Below, one piece after another: positions 59,846-64,000 of a stretch of 64,000 nt of DNA. Below the pieces are notes generated by a model. It had not been told where the DNA came from. It searched no databases and saw nothing but the letters and a program-made list of their open reading frames with translations. Source of the stretch: Candidatus Magnetomicrobium cryptolimnococcus (GTDB taxonomy: Bacteria; Nitrospirota; Thermodesulfovibrionia; Thermodesulfovibrionales; Magnetobacteriaceae); the NCBI GenBank assembly GCA_018606805.1, contig JAGYWI010000016.1:1-64000 (forward strand). The letters run 5' to 3'. Numbering within the stretch: the stretch's first letter is position 1; every line of letters begins with the position of its first letter. A program made the translations under genes and the position numbers.

Positions 59846-61219
59846 TTAATTTATCCCATATTTTTTCAATCTATGACGGAACTGGCGAAAGGATATGTGT
59901 AGAAGTCTTGCCGCATCCATTTTAACACCTTTGGATAGTTCAAGAGCCTTTAGTAGATATTTTTTTTCCATATCTTCCATTATTAAATCGAGGTTAACAC
60001 CATCTGAGCTTATTTCTATATCACCCTTTTGACACTGTTTTGTTTTATTGGCTTCATATCCTTTGATTTCCATAGGTAATTCATCAATAGTAATTAATTG
60101 TTTATCTGTAAAGGTAAATATCCGTTCAATAGCATTTTTAAGTTCTCGCACATTTCCATGCCATGGATAGTTGATAAACACGTCTACTGCATCTTTTGTA
60201 AAGCGTCTGCCTACAGCATTATATTGTCCAGTAAAGTTTTCTATCAAAAGAGGGATATCCTCCTTTCTTTCCCTAAGTGGTGGCAGATGGACGTGTATAA
60301 CGTTTAATCTATAATATAAATCTTGTCTAAAGTTACCATACTCGATTTCGTCCAAGAGATTTTTATTAGTTGCTGATATAACACGTACGTCAACTTTTAT
60401 ATCTTTTAATCCTCCTATCCTTCTAAAAGACCCATCTTCAAGGACACGAAGCAATTTTGCTTGTAAATTTAAAGGCATATCGCCGATTTCATCAAGGAAG
60501 ATGCTCCCTGCCTCAGCGGCTTCAAAGAGTCCTTCTTTGTTTAAAATAGCACCGGTAAATGCCCCTCGCATGTATCCAAACAGTTCACTTTCTAAGAGTC
60601 CTTCTGGAAAGGCTGCACAGTTTACGGCTATAAACTCCTTTTCTACCCTTTTGCTTAGATTATGTATAGCATGTGCAACAAGTTCTTTGCCGCAGCCACT
60701 TTCACCTGTTATTAGCACGTTTGAGCTACTTTCTGCTATCTTTGGAATGGTCATTAGTATTTCACGCATTTTCAGACTTTTCCCTATAAGTTTTTCAAGT
60801 CTGTAGGTCTGCTCTACCTGAGTTCTAAGTGTTTTTACCTGTCTACTTAGTAATCGTTTTTCAAGTGCGTTTCTAACAATTATGCGTATTTCATCAATTT
60901 TAAATGGTTTTTGTATATAATCATAGGCACCCATTTTCATTGCATCTATAGCATCTTCTGTTGTGCCAAAGGCAGTTATCATGATAACAATTGTCTCTGG
61001 TGATAGCTCCAGTACTGTTTTTAAGATAGTAAAGCCATCTGCGTATGGCATCTTTATATCTGTAATAATTATATCAAAGATGTCTTTCCTTATGATGTCA
61101 ATCCCCTCTTTACCGTCCAACGCCTGTGAGACATTATACCCTTCATCTTCAAGCAGCATGGATAAGACGTCGTTCATACTCTTTTCATCTTCAATGATAA
61201 GGATTTTGCCATTATTCAT
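59846..61219 (-). CDS. pilR: Sigma-54-dependent response regulator (PilR-like)
   Basis: A 457-residue NtrC-family activator. The receiver (1-120) has the acidic pair and IIITDIKMPYADG; the AAA+ domain (about 145-375) has GESGCGKELVAHAIH and the GAFTGA loop in RGAFTGA for sigma-54 contact; a Fis-type helix-turn-helix ends the protein (AARLLHISFRQFRHRLKK). Overlap of ATGA with the kinase gene and closeness to pilC make PilR the best assignment, controlling pilin genes. Confidence 0.88.
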   Translation of the reverse strand: MNNGKILIIEDEKSMNDVLSMLLEDEGYNVSQALDGKEGIDIIRKDIFDIIITDIKMPYADGFTILKTVLELSPETIVIMITAFGTTEDAIDAMKMGAYDYIQKPFKIDEIRIIVRNALEKRLLSRQVKTLRTQVEQTYRLEKLIGKSLKMREILMTIPKIAESSSNVLITGESGCGKELVAHAIHNLSKRVEKEFIAVNCAAFPEGLLESELFGYMRGAFTGAILNKEGLFEAAEAGSIFLDEIGDMPLNLQAKLLRVLEDGSFRRIGGLKDIKVDVRVISATNKNLLDEIEYGNFRQDLYYRLNVIHVHLPPLRERKEDIPLLIENFTGQYNAVGRRFTKDAVDVFINYPWHGNVRELKNAIERIFTFTDKQLITIDELPMEIKGYEANKTKQCQKGDIEISSDGVNLDLIMEDMEKKYLLKALELSKGVKMDAARLLHISFRQFRHRLKKYGIN

Positions 61220-62829
61220 ATATTATTACCCTCCAAGACTGAGAGGTTTTCAGGGTCTAAGGGTAAAACCACCAAAAAAGATGCCCCCTCACCTGGTTTA
61301 CTTGTTACATTGACCACACCTCTGTGCTCATTTACAATCCTGTATACCATAGCAAGTCCCAAACCAGCCCCATCTTTTTTGGTTGTAAAAAACGGGTAAA
61401 ATATCTTTACCATATTTGCCGGCTCTATACCTTTACCATTATCCTTAAAAAATATTTTAGCAAATCCGCCTTTTTGTATCAAAGATATTTCCACTTCACC
61501 ATTAAAATCAACAGCTTGAACAGCATTTAGTGCTAAATTCCAAAATACCTGCTTTAACTTATTTTCATCTGCTCTAATATATACCTGTTCGGCAAGGTTA
61601 TACTTTATCTTTATATTACCATTAGAGCGCACGTGTTGGTTTAACATTGAAAGTATTTCTTTTAACACTTGCGAAAGCAGGATTGTCTTAAATTCCGGTG
61701 GATTGGGATTTGAGTATATCAAAAAATCAGTAATTATCCTATTTAACCTATCCATTTCACGCAGGGCTATTTCCATGATTTTTCTTTCTCTACCTTCTGC
61801 TTCAGTCTTTTCCTTTAGCATTTCTATGGAGGTACGAAGGGCTGCCAACGGATTTCTTATTTCATGTGCTATATTAGCAGAAAGCTCCCCGATGGCTGCC
61901 AGTTTTTCCTTTTCCTTCATGTATCTTTCCATTTCTGTAACCCTTGTAATATCTGTAAACGTAAAGACATACCCAATGGATATATTATTTTCATCTAGGT
62001 GAGTAGAGATGTTCATTTCTATGATTTGATTGGAGTCGTTTTCCGCAAAAGTTCCTTTAAAATGTCCTGTTGTTATTGGATAAGTTATGAAATGAAAGAT
62101 ATCCATTATTTTAAAATTATAGGCATCCTCTTTTTTATAACCTGTGATTTGTTCTCCTGAGCGATTTAAAAGTAAAATTTGTCCTTCAATATCAGTATAT
62201 GCAAGACCGCTTGGGATATTTTCAAGGACCTCTTTGTGAAATGCGTGTAGGTCTCTAAAACTATTTTGTGTTTTTTGCAGCGTTTCTGATGTCTTTTCAA
62301 GACCTATAATTAAATGTCTATTTAGATAGGCGATGAGGAACATTGCTGTTATATTTGCAAAAATATTATAAAAAAAATCAACACTTCTAAGTGTATCACT
62401 AAAAGGTACAGGAATAACCTTATAAAATTGTAACTCTATAGCTATGCCGTATGCAATACTACTTATTGATGCTACATACAGTACTGATTTTTGACCAAGT
62501 ATAATGCCAAATCCTATTATGTTTACAAGGAGTAGAAAAGAAAACCACGAATCTATACCACCTGTTATCATTATTAAAAAAATTATGGATATAATGTCAA
62601 CAAATATTTGTAAATATACAAATATTTTAAAGATTCTTTTAATATGTTTTAATAGTAAAATATAAACAATTGTTATAAAAAAAATAAATGCTGCAAGGTA
62701 AGATAACAACTGTGGGTAAAGTAAAACAGTAAATTTTTCAGTATAAATTAAAAAAGCTGCCAGTAAAATATAAGTAATTAAAACCCTAAAAAATATAAGT
62801 GCTTTTAATTTCTTTATTTTAGTTACCAA
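61216..62829 (-). CDS. pilS: Sensor histidine kinase (PilS-like)
   Basis: A 537-residue kinase with six N-terminal helices (about 10-160), a PAS domain (about 200-310, NIPSGLAYTDIEGQILLLN), phospho-acceptor ANIAHEIRNPLAAL, N box NLALNAVQAV and G boxes DNGKGIE and GAGLGLAM. PilS has the same six-helix plus PAS form. It phosphorylates the downstream regulator, with which it overlaps. Confidence 0.89.
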   Translation of the reverse strand: MVTKIKKLKALIFFRVLITYILLAAFLIYTEKFTVLLYPQLLSYLAAFIFFITIVYILLLKHIKRIFKIFVYLQIFVDIISIIFLIMITGGIDSWFSFLLLVNIIGFGIILGQKSVLYVASISSIAYGIAIELQFYKVIPVPFSDTLRSVDFFYNIFANITAMFLIAYLNRHLIIGLEKTSETLQKTQNSFRDLHAFHKEVLENIPSGLAYTDIEGQILLLNRSGEQITGYKKEDAYNFKIMDIFHFITYPITTGHFKGTFAENDSNQIIEMNISTHLDENNISIGYVFTFTDITRVTEMERYMKEKEKLAAIGELSANIAHEIRNPLAALRTSIEMLKEKTEAEGRERKIMEIALREMDRLNRIITDFLIYSNPNPPEFKTILLSQVLKEILSMLNQHVRSNGNIKIKYNLAEQVYIRADENKLKQVFWNLALNAVQAVDFNGEVEISLIQKGGFAKIFFKDNGKGIEPANMVKIFYPFFTTKKDGAGLGLAMVYRIVNEHRGVVNVTSKPGEGASFLVVLPLDPENLSVLEGNNI

Positions 62830-62871
62830 AAATTTTCCTTAAATGTTAGAGGTAAAGCCTTAGATGTCGAA

Positions 62872-63972
62872 TTAGTTAATCAACGTCATCATCTTAAATA
62901 TAGGCAAGTACATTGCAACGACAGTAAAACCGACACTACCGCCAAGAAACACTATCATCATAGGTTCAAGCATTGCCGTTAGGTTTGCAACAGCGTTATC
63001 CACCTCATCATCATAGAAATCAGCAATCTTTGAAAGCATCGTATCAAGAGCCCCTGTGGATTCACCAATTGCTATCATACTTGTAACCATAGGAGGAAAC
63101 ACCTTAGACTCCGCTATTGGTTGAGCTAACTGCTGGCCCTCAGTAACAGCCGATTTTACATCAAATATGGTTTTTTCAATAACCTTATTGCCAGCAGTAC
63201 GGGCTGTATTTTCAAGCCCTTCAAGTATAGGCACGCCACTTGAAAGCAATGTGCCAAGGGTACGTGTAAACTTTGCAACAGCCACTTTGCGCATCAACAC
63301 TCCAATTATTGGTGCCTTAAGCATAATACTGTCAATTATATATCGCCCTTTTGTAGTCATCCTTATTTGTTTTAATATGAAAATAAAAGCAAAAACACCA
63401 GCTATTAATATTAAACCACCCCAACCTGTAACAAAATCGCTTATACCAATAACTACCCTAGTAGGAGCAGGTAGTGTACCTCCTAGGTCCTTAAATAATT
63501 TTGAAAATATAGGCACAACAAATATCATAATAACAGCAATACAAACAACAGCAATACCAATAACAATAGCCGGGTAGGTCATAGCCGATTTAACACGTTT
63601 TTTAAGCTTCATAGCCTTTTCTATGTAATCTGCAAGGCGCTGTAAAACTGTATCCAAGATACCGCCCACCTCGCCGGCTGCTACCATATTTGCATAGAGC
63701 TCGTCAAAGGTTTTTGGGTGCTGCTTTAACGAATCAGTAAATGTGGAGCCAGATTCAACGTCTATCTTCATTTGAGAAACAATGTTTTTTAGAGCTGGAT
63801 TTTCACTTTGTTGAGATAAAATGTCGAGGGCTTGCACTAAGGGTAAACCGGCATCTATCATTGTTGAAAATTGTCTGGTAAAGACAACTATATCTTTTTC
63901 GTTAACGCGTCTAGAGAACATAGATAGAGATTTTTTTGGCTTAGCCTGTTTAACCTGTTCTTCCGTAGGCAT
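62872..63972 (-). CDS. pilC: Type IV pilus assembly / type II secretion F protein (PilC)
   Basis: About 366 residues from ATG 63972, preceded by GGAGG six bases upstream. Two T2SSF domains: VVFTRQFSTMIDAGLPLVQALDIL (about 27-50), EVGGILDTVLQRLADYIEKA, then helices VIGIAVVCIAVIMIFVVPIF and the second copy AVAKFTRTLGTLLSSGVPILEGLE with GESTGALDTML. It is an inner-membrane platform protein. The usual first 30-50 residues of PilC are absent. The genes upstream lie outside the window. Confidence 0.93.
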   Translation of the reverse strand: MPTEEQVKQAKPKKSLSMFSRRVNEKDIVVFTRQFSTMIDAGLPLVQALDILSQQSENPALKNIVSQMKIDVESGSTFTDSLKQHPKTFDELYANMVAAGEVGGILDTVLQRLADYIEKAMKLKKRVKSAMTYPAIVIGIAVVCIAVIMIFVVPIFSKLFKDLGGTLPAPTRVVIGISDFVTGWGGLILIAGVFAFIFILKQIRMTTKGRYIIDSIMLKAPIIGVLMRKVAVAKFTRTLGTLLSSGVPILEGLENTARTAGNKVIEKTIFDVKSAVTEGQQLAQPIAESKVFPPMVTSMIAIGESTGALDTMLSKIADFYDDEVDNAVANLTAMLEPMMIVFLGGSVGFTVVAMYLPIFKMMTLIN

Positions 63973-64000
63973 ACATTTCCTCCATTTCAAAAATTAGATG

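Overview
The window is about 64 kb of AT-rich bacterial chromosome from a Gram-negative organism. The envelope genes (TonB receptor, family 9 heptosyltransferase-like enzyme, lipid A-type acyltransferase), an octaheme hydroxylamine oxidoreductase-like cytochrome, type IV pilus PilS/PilR/PilC, many two-component proteins and many interspersed GC-rich hairpin repeats fit an anaerobic Nitrospirota-type genome (a deltaproteobacterial-type lineage is the alternative). This is an inference from gene content; no rRNA or marker gene is present. No tRNA, rRNA or CRISPR array was recognised.

Layout. 1-1.6 kb: a frameshifted DDE transposase. 2-16.5 kb: mostly housekeeping genes on the + strand (M48 protease, a paired DNA-repair radical SAM/DUF4130 module, a phytoene desaturase-like oxidoreductase, an N6-adenine methyltransferase, an RNase H-like nuclease, XerD-type recombinase, LonB-like protease, SurE, Pcm, AmrS, a MerR regulator with a cysteine-rich tail). 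16.6-22.3 kb: an orphan substrate-binding protein plus hybrid histidine kinase, divergent from a TonB receptor. 22.5-24.1 kb: a radical SAM/SPASM enzyme with an unannotated 29-codon Cys-rich peptide gene upstream, a candidate RiPP system and the most interesting item here. 25.2-35.6 kb: a signalling block (PAS/GAF kinase, HD-GYP-TPR regulator, MBL hydrolase, pseudo-receiver/SPOR membrane fusion, MoxR-like AAA plus VWA protein). 35.7-40.3 kb: an accessory island with a two-gene STAND-like ATPase cassette and two toxin-antitoxin pairs. 40.5-42 kb: the octaheme cytochrome, preceded by an FNR-like palindrome. 44.2-49 kb: a four-gene envelope operon (acyltransferase, glycosyltransferase, DUF362 ferredoxin, B12-type radical SAM). 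49.3-59.7 kb: lytic transglycosylase, an acidic-repeat membrane protein, lipoate ligase, UvrD helicase, and a tightly overlapping ApbE/NusG-II/Gx/YacG set. 59.8 kb to the end: PilR, PilS and PilC.

Three families of short dispersed elements occupy the intergenic spaces: a GC-rich hairpin repeat (at least seven copies), a 286-bp MITE with perfect 16-bp terminal inverted repeats and a 9-bp target duplication, and a 215-bp element with 27-bp imperfect ends. Several upstream-extended reading frames are only translations of these repeats, so shorter starts supported by Shine-Dalgarno (SD) sites are given for those genes.
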